From positions 1-36,399 of the forward strand of contig NZ_BONC01000073.1 in the NCBI RefSeq assembly GCF_016862515.1: a stretch of DNA of 36,399 bases. Direction: 5' to 3'. This stretch comes from Asanoa iriomotensis. Its GTDB lineage: Bacteria > Actinomycetota > Actinomycetes > Mycobacteriales > Micromonosporaceae. Each line of letters begins with the position of its first letter. Position 1 is the first letter of the stretch. Positions 7,594-14,956 of this stretch are shown in pieces. The translations under genes were made by a program, and so were the position numbers. The notes under the pieces are model-generated. The model saw only the letters and a list, made by a program, of their open reading frames with translations, searched no databases and had not been told where the DNA came from.

Positions 7594-8538
7594 ATGCGAG
7601 TCGTGTGGTTGACGCAGTACGGCGACCCGACGGTCCTGGCACCGGGTTCGGCGCCGGACCCGGTGCCCTCGCCGGGTCAGGTGCTGGTGGACGTGGCGTT
7701 CGCCAACATCACCTTCATCGAGACGATGTTCCGCTCGACGGGCTTCGGCCCCTACCAGGGCTCACTGCCGATGGTCCCTGGAAACGGGGTCGGCGGAGTG
7801 GTGAGCGAGGTCGGCGCGGACGTCGACCCGTCGCTGGTCGGCGCGCGGGTGGTGACCTCGACCGGCGGCTCGGGCGCCTACGCGTCCCGAGTCGCGGTTG
7901 ACGCCGCGGGCCTGGTGCCGGTGCCCGACGGCCTCGCCCTGGACACGGCCGTGGCGTTGCTCGCCGACGGGCGCACGGCGCTGCTGCTGCTGCGCGCGGT
8001 GGGGCCGAAACCCGGCGAACGGGTCCTGGTCGAGGCTGCGGCCGGCGGGGTCGGCACGCTGCTGGTCCAACTCGCGAAGGCAACGGGCGCGACGGTGCTC
8101 GGCGCCGCAGGCCCGGCGAAGCTGGGCCTCGTCGGCTCGCTGGGCGCGGACGAGGCAGTCGACTACACGGCCCCGGGTTGGGCGGCGGCCGCAGGCCCGT
8201 TCGACGCGGTCTTCGACGGCGTGGGCGGCGCGGTGGCCCGCGCCGCGTTCGACCAACTGACCCGCGGCGGCCGAATGATCAGCTATGGCCTGTCGAGCGG
8301 CGCGTGGTCGGACGTCACGGACGACGAGGCTGCCGCTCGCGGCGTGACCCTGCTCAGGGGCGCCACCGGCACCCCTGAGGAACTGCGCGCCCTGACAGCC
8401 GAGGCTCTGCGGCTCGCAGCCGCCGGCCGCCTGCGCCCGGTGATCGGCCAACGCTTCCCGCTGGAACAGGCCGCCGCCGCCCACGCGGCGATCGAGTCCC
8501 GCTCCACAGTAGGCAAGACCCTGCTGGTCGTGGACTAG
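7594..8538 (+). CDS. zinc-free medium-chain NADPH:quinone oxidoreductase
   Basis: A 314-residue medium-chain dehydrogenase/reductase of the quinone oxidoreductase branch. The GroES-like N-terminal domain reads PGNGVGGVV (62-70) where zinc alcohol dehydrogenases have the GHE zinc site, so catalytic zinc is absent. The Rossmann domain has AAAGGVGTLLVQLAK (148-162). It likely reduces quinones or reactive enones with NADPH. I prefer ATG at 7594 over GTG at 7579 because GTG lies inside the MerR-type promoter, upstream of the expected transcript start; the mRNA would then be leaderless. Control by a SoxR-like regulator suits a quinone reductase. Convergent with the next gene. Confidence 0.9.
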   Translation: MRVVWLTQYGDPTVLAPGSAPDPVPSPGQVLVDVAFANITFIETMFRSTGFGPYQGSLPMVPGNGVGGVVSEVGADVDPSLVGARVVTSTGGSGAYASRVAVDAAGLVPVPDGLALDTAVALLADGRTALLLLRAVGPKPGERVLVEAAAGGVGTLLVQLAKATGATVLGAAGPAKLGLVGSLGADEAVDYTAPGWAAAAGPFDAVFDGVGGAVARAAFDQLTRGGRMISYGLSSGAWSDVTDDEAAARGVTLLRGATGTPEELRALTAEALRLAAAGRLRPVIGQRFPLEQAAAAHAAIESRSTVGKTLLVVD

Positions 8539-8542
8539 CGTC

Positions 8543-8558
8543 AGCCCCGATCAGGGCT
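8543..8558. terminator. short hairpin between convergent genes
   Basis: AGCCC (8543-8547) pairs with GGGCT (8554-8558) around a 6-nt loop. It overlaps the stop of the minus-strand gene. The stem is short, so its role as a terminator is tentative. Confidence 0.3.
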
Positions 8559-9330
8559 TCGTGGCGGAAGGTAGCCATTCCGCGAAGGTTGGGCCGCGGA
8601 GGACCGCGTCCGGGCCCGGGAGGATGGCTGGGCTGTTGATGGCTCGGCCGGTCCTGCCCGGTAGGCGCACCGGGATCACCGTGCGGCGGTCGCCGCGGGC
8701 GCGGGACAGTTGGCGGGCCAGGTCCGGGAGGCGCTCCGGGCGTGGGCCGGCGATGTCCGGCACCCGGCCGCGCGGACCGTCCTCGACCACCTCGGCGAGC
8801 GCCCGGCCGACCTCGGCCGCCGCGACCGGCTGGGTCATCATCTGCGGCACCAGCGCGAACCGGCCGAACCGCAACTGGTCCATCGTCTGGCCCGCGAACT
8901 CGTGGAACTGCGTCGCCCGCAGCACCGTGGCCGGCACCGGGCCGTGCATGGCCGCCTGCTCCTGCGCCAGTTTGCCCGCGTAGTAGCCCAGCGGCACCTT
9001 GTCGACGCCCACGATGCTGAGCACCACGTGGTGCTTCACGCCGGCCTCCGAGGCGAGTCGGCCGAGCAGGGTCGTGGTCGCGCTGAACCAGCGGACCGCC
9101 GTCGACCTGGACATCGTGGCGACGTTCGCGCAGTCGACCACACAGTCCACGCCCGCCAGCGCCTTGTCCAGGCCGGCGCCCGTGGTGAGGTCGCCCTGGA
9201 ACGACTCCGTGCCGGCCGGGCCCGCCGTGCCGCCACGGCTGAGGATCGCGACCTGGTGGCCGCGCTGGGACAGTGCGCTCGCGGTGGGTCGTCCGACCAC
9301 GCCCGAGCCTCCGATGACGAGTACGCGCAT
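8551..9330 (-). CDS. NAD(P)H-binding NmrA-like/atypical SDR protein
   Basis: A 259-residue extended/atypical short-chain dehydrogenase. It opens with RVLVIGGSGVVGRPTASAL (GxxGxxG dinucleotide site at 7-13), then GDLTTGAGLDKALAGVDCVVDCAN, the usual strand-helix pattern of NmrA and complex-I-NDUFA9-like sugar-nucleotide-binding proteins. YYAGK occupies the position of the SDR YxxxK. It may be a reductase or a redox-sensing binding protein. ATG at 9330 is chosen because it immediately precedes the Rossmann strand; the frame extends 23 codons upstream with no family similarity. No clear ribosome binding site. Confidence 0.82.
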   Translation of the reverse strand: MRVLVIGGSGVVGRPTASALSQRGHQVAILSRGGTAGPAGTESFQGDLTTGAGLDKALAGVDCVVDCANVATMSRSTAVRWFSATTTLLGRLASEAGVKHHVVLSIVGVDKVPLGYYAGKLAQEQAAMHGPVPATVLRATQFHEFAGQTMDQLRFGRFALVPQMMTQPVAAAEVGRALAEVVEDGPRGRVPDIAGPRPERLPDLARQLSRARGDRRTVIPVRLPGRTGRAINSPAILPGPDAVLRGPTFAEWLPSATKP

Positions 9331-9435
9331 GAACTCACGACGAGACAGCCACCGCCGAACGTGACGGCGGATGGCGCCGGTCACACGGGAACCGGCCACC
9401 CACCGCGCGGCTCGTCACCAGCGGAGGTGGCGAAC

Positions 9436-10122
9436 ATGTCGAAAATCCTGCGTCACATGCTCGCGGCGGCCCTGCTCGCGGTGACCGTCGGCGCGATCGC
9501 CGCGCCGAGCCCGGCCCGTGCCGGTGGCTGGGCGGCGACGGTCCTGGAGCCGATGCCGGCCACGCTGCAGCCCGGGCAGACGTACACCGTGGGCATGTGG
9601 GTCCTGCAACACGGTTTCCATCCTTACGAAGGCAAGCTCGACGAGGTCGCGCTGCGACTGGTCGACGCCAAGGGCGTCGAGACGAAGTTCCCCGCGGTGG
9701 CGCTGCCGGAGCCGGCGCACTACGCGGTGTCCGTCGTGCTCCCGCATGACGGGCCGTTCACCGTGGTCGGCATCCAGGGCTGGTTCGCGCCGTACGAGAT
9801 CGGCACGCTCAGCGCGAAGCAAGGCCTCCGGCAGCTGCCGACGGTGACCCCGCTGACGAAGGAACACCTGGCCGAGTACTGGTCCGGCCCGGTCAAGCCG
9901 CCGGTGCTCCCGGTCGACGAGCGCCGCGACCCGTTCGTGGCCGCCGCCGCACCGCCGCCGGTCGACGAGGTCGTCGAGGCCGCGCCGGTCGCCAACACCA
10001 CACCGGATTCGGGTGCTTCCCCGTGGTTGGCCGTCGTCGCCGGCGCCACGGCGCTCGTCCTGGTCGGTTCGGTCCTCCTGGGCCGCCGGCGGCTCGGCAT
10101 CCCGCACCGCACCAACCCGTAG
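9436..10122 (+). CDS. secreted, C-terminally membrane-anchored YtkA/CopC-like beta-sandwich protein
   Basis: A 228-residue exported protein. It has a signal peptide (1-29, cleavage after SPARA), an Ig-like beta domain (about 30-135) and a Pro/Ala-rich linker (150-195). A C-terminal helix PWLAVVAGATALVLVGSVLL (196-215) is followed by basic GRRRLG, so it should be anchored with its domain outside. The opening GGWAATVLEPMPATLQPGQTYTVGMWVLQHG resembles the GGWA..TLxxLP proteins of the FixH/YtkA type found near copper and cytochrome genes; that match is from memory and moderate. GGAGGTGG (9423-9430) is a good ribosome binding site. A strong inverted repeat follows the stop. Confidence 0.75.
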   Translation: MSKILRHMLAAALLAVTVGAIAAPSPARAGGWAATVLEPMPATLQPGQTYTVGMWVLQHGFHPYEGKLDEVALRLVDAKGVETKFPAVALPEPAHYAVSVVLPHDGPFTVVGIQGWFAPYEIGTLSAKQGLRQLPTVTPLTKEHLAEYWSGPVKPPVLPVDERRDPFVAAAAPPPVDEVVEAAPVANTTPDSGASPWLAVVAGATALVLVGSVLLGRRRLGIPHRTNP

Positions 10123-10132
10123 CGGGCCGCGT

Positions 10133-10167
10133 CTTCCGCGGGGGATCATGAGGATCCCCCGCGGAAG
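10133..10167 (+). terminator. perfect 15-bp inverted repeat, terminator or attenuator
   Basis: CTTCCGCGGGGGATC (10133-10147) is the exact complement of 10153-10167, with a 5-nt loop. It starts 10 nt after the upstream stop. There is no T tract, as is common in high-GC actinobacterial terminators. The 3' arm contains the first part of the GGAAGGAA ribosome binding site of the next gene, so a read-through transcript would hide that site. Confidence 0.7.
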
Positions 10168-10178
10168 GAACGGCGCCG

Positions 10179-10787
10179 ATGATCCTCGACTGGCCGGACT
10201 GCACCAACGTGCGCGACCTCGGTGGCCTCACCACCACCGACGGCCGGCGGGTCCGAGCTGGAGCGCTGCTCCGGGCCGACTGCCTCGACCGGCTGACCCC
10301 CGCTGCGGTCGCGGACATCCGGGCGGGCGGCATCCGCCGGATCGTCGACCTGCGCTGGGCGCTCGAATGCGCCCTGCGCCCGAACCCGTTCGAGGGCGAC
10401 CCGCTCTACACGCACGCGCCGATGCTCGGCGACGACGACTACGACTTCCTGCCCGACAGCTACGGCGCGATGCTGGAGCACAACCGCCCACAGATCGGCG
10501 CGGCGTTCCGCGCGGTCGCGGAAGCACCACCCGGCGGCGTGCTGGTGCACTGCCTGGAGGGCAAGGACCGCACGGGCGTCCTGGTCGCCCTCCTGCTGCT
10601 GGTCGCGGGCGTCCCACACGACCAGATCGCCGACGACTACGCCCTGACGAGGGGCGTCGACCGCCAACTGATGGCCAACACCCTGGACTACCTGCACGAC
10701 GCACACGGCGAGGTGGCCAAATACCTGGCCGACTGCGGCGTCGACGCGGAAGCCCTCGCAGCGGTCCGCGCCCGCCTCGTCGACTAG
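10179..10787 (+). CDS. tyrosine/lipid phosphatase of the HCxxGKDRTG type
   Basis: A 202-residue single-domain phosphatase with the P-loop VHCLEGKDRTGV: nucleophile Cys125 and phosphate-binding Arg131. The lysine and aspartate in the loop (GKDRTG) are the signature of the MptpB/LipA-type dual-specificity phosphatases that act on phosphotyrosine, phosphoserine/threonine and phosphoinositides. The N-terminal TNVRDLGGLTT is also characteristic. The partner is unknown. The ribosome binding site GAAGGAA is partly inside a strong hairpin, so translation probably depends on initiation downstream of, or melting of, that structure. Confidence 0.9.
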   Translation: MILDWPDCTNVRDLGGLTTTDGRRVRAGALLRADCLDRLTPAAVADIRAGGIRRIVDLRWALECALRPNPFEGDPLYTHAPMLGDDDYDFLPDSYGAMLEHNRPQIGAAFRAVAEAPPGGVLVHCLEGKDRTGVLVALLLLVAGVPHDQIADDYALTRGVDRQLMANTLDYLHDAHGEVAKYLADCGVDAEALAAVRARLVD

Positions 10788-10810
10788 CAGCGGTGGCCTG
10801 GGTTGGCCGG

Positions 10811-10816
10811 TAGCGT
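10811..10816 (+). promoter_or_regulatory. -10 box TAGCGT of a leaderless promoter
   Basis: TAGCGT ends exactly 7 nt before the ATG at 10824; no ribosome binding site is present. Confidence 0.5.
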
Positions 10817-10823
10817 GGCCCGC

Positions 10824-11354
10824 ATGGAGATCGGCGCCCTGGCCAGTGCGTTCCTCGTCGGTGTCGCGTCCGGTGGGCGGAGCATGACCGGGCTCGCGGC
10901 GATCGCCCTGACCACCCGCCCGGGCACGGCCTCCCCTGTCCTGGACCGCGCGGCAACCGCGCCGGGCCGGGCCGTGCTCACGGTCGCGGCCGCCGGTGAA
11001 CTGGTCGGCGACAAGCTGCCCAACACGCCCAGCCGGCTGTTGCCCCTGGGCCTGTCCAGCCGGGTCGCGGCCGGAGCGGCCGGCGGTGCGGCGCTGGCGC
11101 TGCGGTCCCGGGGCAACCCCGGTCTCGCCGCCGTGTGCGGCGGGGTCGGTGCGGTCGCGGGCAGCTACGCCGGCGCGACCTGGCGCCGCTGGGCGGGCAC
11201 CGAGCGGGTCACCGCCTTCGCCGCCGCGGTCACCGAGGACCTGCTCACCGTCGCCACCGCGGTGCTCGCCTGCGCTCTGGCCCCGCAGCGGGACGTATCG
11301 GCGTCGGGTCGTAGTCGTAGAGCCAGCCTGTGGCGCGTTCGTAGAAACGGTTGA
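10824..11354 (+). CDS. DUF4126-like small membrane protein
   Basis: A 176-residue protein with four or so hydrophobic, Gly/Ala-rich segments and the pattern GVASGGRSMTGLAA near the N-terminus and AAAGELVGDKLPNTPSR in the middle. Both are typical of DUF4126-type integral membrane proteins of unknown function. ATG at 10824 fits a leaderless promoter; an upstream TTG at 10803 is unlikely. The last ~22 residues (Arg/Ser-rich) are encoded by the reverse of the neighbouring monooxygenase gene: the two convergent frames overlap by 110 nt. The family core probably ends near LACALAPQ, so the tail may be a consequence of a lost stop codon. Confidence 0.75.
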   Translation: MEIGALASAFLVGVASGGRSMTGLAAIALTTRPGTASPVLDRAATAPGRAVLTVAAAGELVGDKLPNTPSRLLPLGLSSRVAAGAAGGAALALRSRGNPGLAAVCGGVGAVAGSYAGATWRRWAGTERVTAFAAAVTEDLLTVATAVLACALAPQRDVSASGRSRRASLWRVRRNG

Positions 11355-12438
11355 AGAACACGGACATGCCGATCTCCGCGAGTCGGCGGCGGAGCGGGCC
11401 CGCCTGTTTGACCTCGCGGTTGTCGTCCGATGCCCGCAGCACGCGCGTCACCCGGCCGCGGCGGGCGGCCTCGTACCCGATCAGTCCCTCATGGACAGAC
11501 GTTGTGGCGCCGATCGAGGCTCCCAGGGCCACACCGTCCTCGATCGCCATCGACGCGCCCTGGCCGGCGCCGAGTGGGTGGGCCGCGTCGCCGACCAGGA
11601 CCGTGCGGTCGTCGTGCCAGACCCGGACCGGGTCGAGGACGTGGTTGACGCTCGGCCGGTGCAGCCGGGTCGTGGCCGCGATGATCTGCCGGGCGACCGG
11701 CTCCGCCGCATAGAGGTCGTCCAGCAGCCGCAGGCGCTCGGCGTCGGCCAGGGACGGCGGCGGTGGCTCGGCGGCGTTTACCTGCGCCTGCCACCACACC
11801 TCGCCCCCGCCGGCCGGCTCGACGTGGATGAACGCGCCGTGCGCGCCGACCGTCATGTTGAAGGTGCCCTCGCTGCTCGCGTCGCACACGACCGGCGAGC
11901 GGCCCGAGATCACCCAGACGCCCGCATAACGCGGCGTCGGCGCCGCCGGGTCCAGCGCGCGGCGGACCACGGATCGGATGCCGTCGGCGCCGACCACCAG
12001 GTCGCCGGTCTCGACCCGGCCACCGGCGAAGCGAGCGCGGCCGTCGGGCTCGACCGCCACGAGCCGCTCCCCCGTGCGCAGTTCGACGCCGGCCTCCTCG
12101 GCCGCCGCCCGCAGCTCACCGACGAGATGGCCGCGCATCAGCGTGACACTGTGGAGCGGGTCGCCGGCCCGCCGGCCGCGTGGCACGTCGGCGATCGGGC
12201 GTCCCTTGGCCGTCCACATCCGCTGCCGGGCGATCGCCCAACCACGCGCCCGCACCCGCTCGAGGCAGTCGACCGCCGCCAGGCCGCGCAACCCGTTGAC
12301 CGCCAGGCTGACGAACGAGCCGACCTCGCCACCCGGATCGGGATGCGCCTCGAACAGGGTGACCTCCGCGCCCGTCCGCCGCAGCGCCAGCGCGCTCACG
12401 GTGCCCGCCACTCCCCCGCCGACGACCAGAACCCGCAT
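11245..12438 (-). CDS. FAD-dependent monooxygenase (group A flavoprotein hydroxylase)
   Basis: A 397-residue PHBH-fold flavoenzyme. Motifs in order: GGGVAG dinucleotide site (7-12), DG motif VVGADGIRSVVR (about 148-159) and the GD motif VLVGDAAHPLGAGQGASMAIEDG (about 286-308). It is expected to hydroxylate an aromatic or polyketide substrate with NAD(P)H and O2, or to inactivate a drug, as TetX does. A TetR gene lies just upstream on the same strand, with a double palindrome in the 78-nt gap, so the regulator probably represses this gene. The C-terminus (PAAGPERRRAPRWRR) reads into the convergent DUF4126 gene and looks like an extension past the family end. Confidence 0.9.
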   Translation of the reverse strand: MRVLVVGGGVAGTVSALALRRTGAEVTLFEAHPDPGGEVGSFVSLAVNGLRGLAAVDCLERVRARGWAIARQRMWTAKGRPIADVPRGRRAGDPLHSVTLMRGHLVGELRAAAEEAGVELRTGERLVAVEPDGRARFAGGRVETGDLVVGADGIRSVVRRALDPAAPTPRYAGVWVISGRSPVVCDASSEGTFNMTVGAHGAFIHVEPAGGGEVWWQAQVNAAEPPPPSLADAERLRLLDDLYAAEPVARQIIAATTRLHRPSVNHVLDPVRVWHDDRTVLVGDAAHPLGAGQGASMAIEDGVALGASIGATTSVHEGLIGYEAARRGRVTRVLRASDDNREVKQAGPLRRRLAEIGMSVFFNRFYERATGWLYDYDPTPIRPAAGPERRRAPRWRR

Positions 12439-12456
12439 CGCGATCCCCCGAACCTC

Positions 12457-12479
12457 GATTCACTGAATCTCGATTCAGT
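12457..12479. promoter_or_regulatory. double TetR-type operator upstream of the monooxygenase
   Basis: Two overlapping palindromes: GATTCACTGAATC (12457-12469, 1-nt centre) and ACTGAATCTCGATTCAGT (12462-12479, perfect 8-bp arms, 2-nt centre). Together they give three alternating half-sites of GATTCA/TGAATC, about 20-40 nt before the monooxygenase start. The size and position suit binding by the adjacent TetR protein, possibly as two dimers. Confidence 0.7.
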
Positions 12480-12516
12480 ATTTGTCGTGAGCCGCCACCG
12501 CGTCAAGCGCGACGTG

Positions 12517-13074
12517 TCAGCGCAGGTCCGCGCGCGCCAGCTCGCCGAACAGCTCCATCGCGGCGTCCACTTCGGTCCGCTCGCCGCTCATCAGCAGGTC
12601 GAGCCCCAGCCCGCGGGTCACCGCCAGCCCGAGCCGCGCGTACGCGTCGGCCCGGCGCCCAGGAATGCCCGCCCGCCGGAACAGCTCGGCGAGCGGCTCC
12701 TCCCAGGCCCGGATCACCGACTCCCGAAACGCAGCCGTCCACTCACGACCGTAGAGCGCCTGCACGTACACCTCGAAGAACAGCCGCTGCGCGGGCAGCA
12801 CCTCCGGGCTGGTCAGCTGCGCCCAGAACGCGGCCGAGACGGCGAAGATGTCCGCGTCGTCGGTGACCAGGTCGGCGAGCAGCGCCCGCTGCGCGGCCTC
12901 CATCCGGCCGACGACCTCGGCGAGCAGCCCGTCCCGCGAGCCGAAGTGATAGATGAGCATCCGGTGGCTGGTGCCCGCTTCGGCCGCGATCTCGCGCAGG
13001 CTCAGGTGGCTGAACCCGTGCCGGCGCACGACCTCGAAGCACCGGTCGAGCAGCGTCTCGCGGGCGGCGCTCAC
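12517..13074 (-). CDS. TetR-family transcriptional regulator
   Basis: A 185-residue repressor. The N-terminal helix-turn-helix SHLSLREIAAEAGTSHRMLIYHFGSR (22-47) is canonical; the rest is an all-helical ligand-binding domain of the type TetR_C-like with LFFEVYVQALYG and LGLDLLMSGE. It starts with GTG at 13074, overlapping the SRPBCC stop as GTGA (13071-13074), so the two are co-translated. It is the obvious candidate to bind the palindromes at 12457-12479 and 13495-13512, which would give control of the monooxygenase and of its own operon. The two palindromes differ in sequence, so one protein may not bind both. Confidence 0.92.
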   Translation of the reverse strand: MSAARETLLDRCFEVVRRHGFSHLSLREIAAEAGTSHRMLIYHFGSRDGLLAEVVGRMEAAQRALLADLVTDDADIFAVSAAFWAQLTSPEVLPAQRLFFEVYVQALYGREWTAAFRESVIRAWEEPLAELFRRAGIPGRRADAYARLGLAVTRGLGLDLLMSGERTEVDAAMELFGELARADLR

Positions 13075-13496
13075 CCGCGTGCTTCGCTCGCGGCCTTGAG
13101 CCCGGCCACCTCGAGCGAGAGATAGCGCCGGTTGCGCCGGCCGAAGAGCAGGTGCAGCAGGCCGGCGAGCGGCCCGGTCTGCTCGAGCTCCAGCGTGATC
13201 ACCGTGGCGCCGTCGCCGGAGGATCGGAGAAGGTGGCGGCCGGTCGTGCGTACACCTGGCGAGTGGTTCGTCCACGAGAACTCGGCCTCGTCGGTGAACG
13301 TGGTGACCTCCCACACCAGGGGCTGCATGCCGGGCTGTTTGATCCGGGCCTTGCTGCCGAGCCGCAGCGGGCCGTCGTCTAGCCGCTCGACCGAGGTCAT
13401 CGAGCGCGTCCAGCGCGGCCAGTCGGTCACGTCGCGCAGCACCGCCCAGGCGGCACCGAGGTCGGCCCGCGCTTCGGCGCTGGTGGTCAGCATCAT
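13071..13496 (-). CDS. SRPBCC (START/Bet v1-like) family protein
   Basis: A 141-residue helix-grip protein. Landmarks are the opening strand and helix with [18 protein letters not shown] (16-33), strands with [17 protein letters not shown] and [18 protein letters not shown], and the long C-terminal helix. Such proteins bind hydrophobic ligands or act as polyketide cyclases; next to a FAD monooxygenase it could bind the same substrate. Start is at the ATG 13496 (a second ATG follows directly); no ribosome binding site is seen. TACCAT lies 7 nt upstream on the minus strand, so initiation is probably leaderless. An 18-bp palindrome overlaps both the start codon and this -10. Confidence 0.83.
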   Translation of the reverse strand: MMLTTSAEARADLGAAWAVLRDVTDWPRWTRSMTSVERLDDGPLRLGSKARIKQPGMQPLVWEVTTFTDEAEFSWTNHSPGVRTTGRHLLRSSGDGATVITLELEQTGPLAGLLHLLFGRRNRRYLSLEVAGLKAASEARG

Positions 13497-13512
13497 GTAC
13501 CAGATGGTACAT
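13495..13512. promoter_or_regulatory. 18-bp palindrome over the SRPBCC-TetR promoter and start codon
   Basis: ATGTACCAGATGGTACAT has perfect 8-bp arms and a 2-nt centre. On the minus strand it contains TACCAT 7 nt before the start codon, so a bound repressor would cover the transcription start. The divergent rnhA promoter is only a few bases away and could also be affected. Confidence 0.6.
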
Positions 13513-13516
13513 CCCG

Positions 13517-13522
13517 TAGGGT
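13517..13522 (+). promoter_or_regulatory. -10 box TAGGGT of the leaderless rnhA promoter
   Basis: TAGGGT ends 7 nt before ATG 13530. This supports that ATG rather than the upstream in-frame GTG at 13521, which overlaps the box. Confidence 0.55.
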
Positions 13523-13529
13523 GCCCGGC

Positions 13530-13979
13530 ATGAGCGTGGACATCTGGACGGACGGCGCCTGCAGCGGCAACCCGGGACCGGGCGGCTGGGGAGCGCTGCT
13601 GCGCTACGGCACGGTCGAGAAGGAGCTGTGCGGCGGCGAGGCGACCGCGACCACCAACAACCGGATGGAGCTGATGGCGCCGATCAGCGCGCTGGAGAGC
13701 CTCACCCGTCCGGTGGTCGTCCGGCTGCACACGGACAGCGTCTACGTCCGCGACGGCATCACGAAATGGCTGCCGCGCTGGAAGGCCAACGGCTGGCAGA
13801 CCGCAGCCAAGACCCCGGTCAAGAACGTCGACCTGTGGCAGCGGCTGGAGGCGGCGATGGGCGCGCACGAGGTGAGCTGGCACTGGGTGAAGGGCCACTC
13901 CGGACACCCGGAGAACGAGCGCGCCGACCGCCTGGCCAACCGGGGAATGCGCGAGGCCCGCGAGGCCGCCATCCACTAG
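13530..13979 (+). CDS. rnhA: ribonuclease HI
   Basis: A 149-residue RNase H1 that cleaves the RNA strand of RNA:DNA hybrids. The DEDD active site is complete: Asp8 ([14 protein letters not shown]), Glu47 (NNRMELMA), Asp69 (LHTDSVYV) and Asp133 (NERADRLAN). His123 in VKGHSGHP is the usual catalytic loop histidine. Length and motifs match the E. coli type with a full basic handle ([21 protein letters not shown]). The gene is divergent from the SRPBCC-TetR operon and read from a leaderless promoter. The stop sits in CTAGCTAG (13976-13983), beside the convergent small membrane-protein gene. Confidence 0.96.
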   Translation: MSVDIWTDGACSGNPGPGGWGALLRYGTVEKELCGGEATATTNNRMELMAPISALESLTRPVVVRLHTDSVYVRDGITKWLPRWKANGWQTAAKTPVKNVDLWQRLEAAMGAHEVSWHWVKGHSGHPENERADRLANRGMREAREAAIH

Positions 13980-13989
13980 CTAGCGGCCG

Positions 13990-14154
13990 TCACCGGCTCG
14001 CGTCCACCGCCCACTCGACCACCGGCCCGACCGGCACCGGCGAGTAGTCCGCCACCGCCGGCAGCCGCCCGAGCACACCACCCGCGGTCATCCCCAGCAG
14101 CGCCAACAGCAGCAGTCCCGCGACTCGGATGCCCACTGTGGATCGTCCGCCCAT
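13990..14154 (-). CDS. small single-span membrane or secreted protein
   Basis: A 54-residue protein: basic start MGGRSTVGIR, one hydrophobic helix VAGLLLLALLGMTAGGVLG (11-29) and a short polar tail ADYSPVPVGPVVEWAVDASR. It is credible as a gene because GGGGGAG lies 5 nt before the ATG and no other gene occupies the interval. Function is not recognisable. The helix may be a membrane anchor or an uncleaved signal. The gene is divergent from the snapalysin-like protease, with a 208-nt intergenic region holding both promoters. Confidence 0.55.
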   Translation of the reverse strand: MGGRSTVGIRVAGLLLLALLGMTAGGVLGRLPAVADYSPVPVGPVVEWAVDASR

Positions 14155-14362
14155 CACCGCTCCCCCAGCCGAAATCGCGAACCCGTCAGCAACCACTCTC
14201 CCGGCCGGGCCGGTCCGGGTCACTGCCGCAGGTACCCCAACCAGAGGTAGTGCCCGCCCTACCATCGCGCCGCGGTAGGGCCCCTTTGCGATGACGCTCG
14301 AATCGACACTCCTCGATAGGCTACGGCGGCAGCCCCGTCCCCGCCCCCACGAGGAGACCCCG

Positions 14363-14902
14363 ATGGCGCTACGCCGCAGACTCTCCACCCTCATCCTGAT
14401 CGCCGCCGCACTGGTCGGCGCGCAACTGGCCACGGCCGGCGTCGCACAGGCCGCGGTCCGGGTGCTCTACTACGACGTCAGCCAGGCGCAGGAGTTCCAG
14501 CAGGTGGCCCGCCAGGGCGCGCTGAACTGGAACAGCCGGGTGACCAACGTCCGCCTGGAGCCCGTGCCGGCCGGCCGCACACCCAACATCCGCGTGTACG
14601 CGGACAACGGCTGGCCCCGCGCGTACACCCAGTCGCTCGGCAACGGCTACTGGATCATGGGTCGCCAGGCGGTCAACGAGGGCTACTACCAGCCGCGCAT
14701 CTCCACACACGAGTTCGGCCACCTGCTCGGCCTGCCCGACCGCCGCACCGGGCTCTGCAGCGACCTGATGTCGGGCAGCAGCGCGCCGGTCTCCTGCACG
14801 AACGCGTTCCCGAACAGCCGCGAAGCGACCGAGGTCAACAACCGCTTCGCGTCACTGACCTCGGCACCCGCACGCGAGTTCGTCTGGCAGCCGGCCGCGT
14901 AG
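14363..14902 (+). CDS. snapalysin-type (M7) extracellular zinc metalloprotease
   Basis: A 179-residue secreted protease. The signal peptide covers 1-30 (basic MALRRR, hydrophobic core, cleavage near VAQA). The zinc motif HEFGHLLGLPD gives ligands His116 and His120, catalytic Glu117 and third ligand Asp126, which is the HExxHxxGxxD form that defines the small M7 snapalysins of Streptomyces rather than the third-His metzincins. Two Cys (132, 145) may form a disulfide. GAGGAG (14351-14356) is the ribosome binding site. TAGGCT (14317-14322) is a plausible -10. Streptomyces snpA is driven by a divergent LysR activator; no such gene is here. Confidence 0.88.
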   Translation: MALRRRLSTLILIAAALVGAQLATAGVAQAAVRVLYYDVSQAQEFQQVARQGALNWNSRVTNVRLEPVPAGRTPNIRVYADNGWPRAYTQSLGNGYWIMGRQAVNEGYYQPRISTHEFGHLLGLPDRRTGLCSDLMSGSSAPVSCTNAFPNSREATEVNNRFASLTSAPAREFVWQPAA

Positions 14903-14910
14903 CAGCCGAC

Positions 14911-14956
14911 GACGGGAAGTGCGGGCGCGGCAAACCGGCCGCGCCCGCTCCCCGTC
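14911..14956. terminator. bidirectional terminator hairpin
   Basis: A perfect 11-bp stem (14921-14931 with 14938-14948, 6-nt loop) is extended by GACGGG/CCCGTC (14911-14916 with 14951-14956) across a small internal loop. It lies between the convergent protease and TIM-barrel genes and overlaps the stop codon of the latter. Confidence 0.75.

Noticed and set aside
13521-13529. GTG 13521 as the rnhA start.
   Set aside because: It overlaps the TAGGGT box, and RNase HI proteins begin within a few residues of the first catalytic strand, as with ATG 13530.
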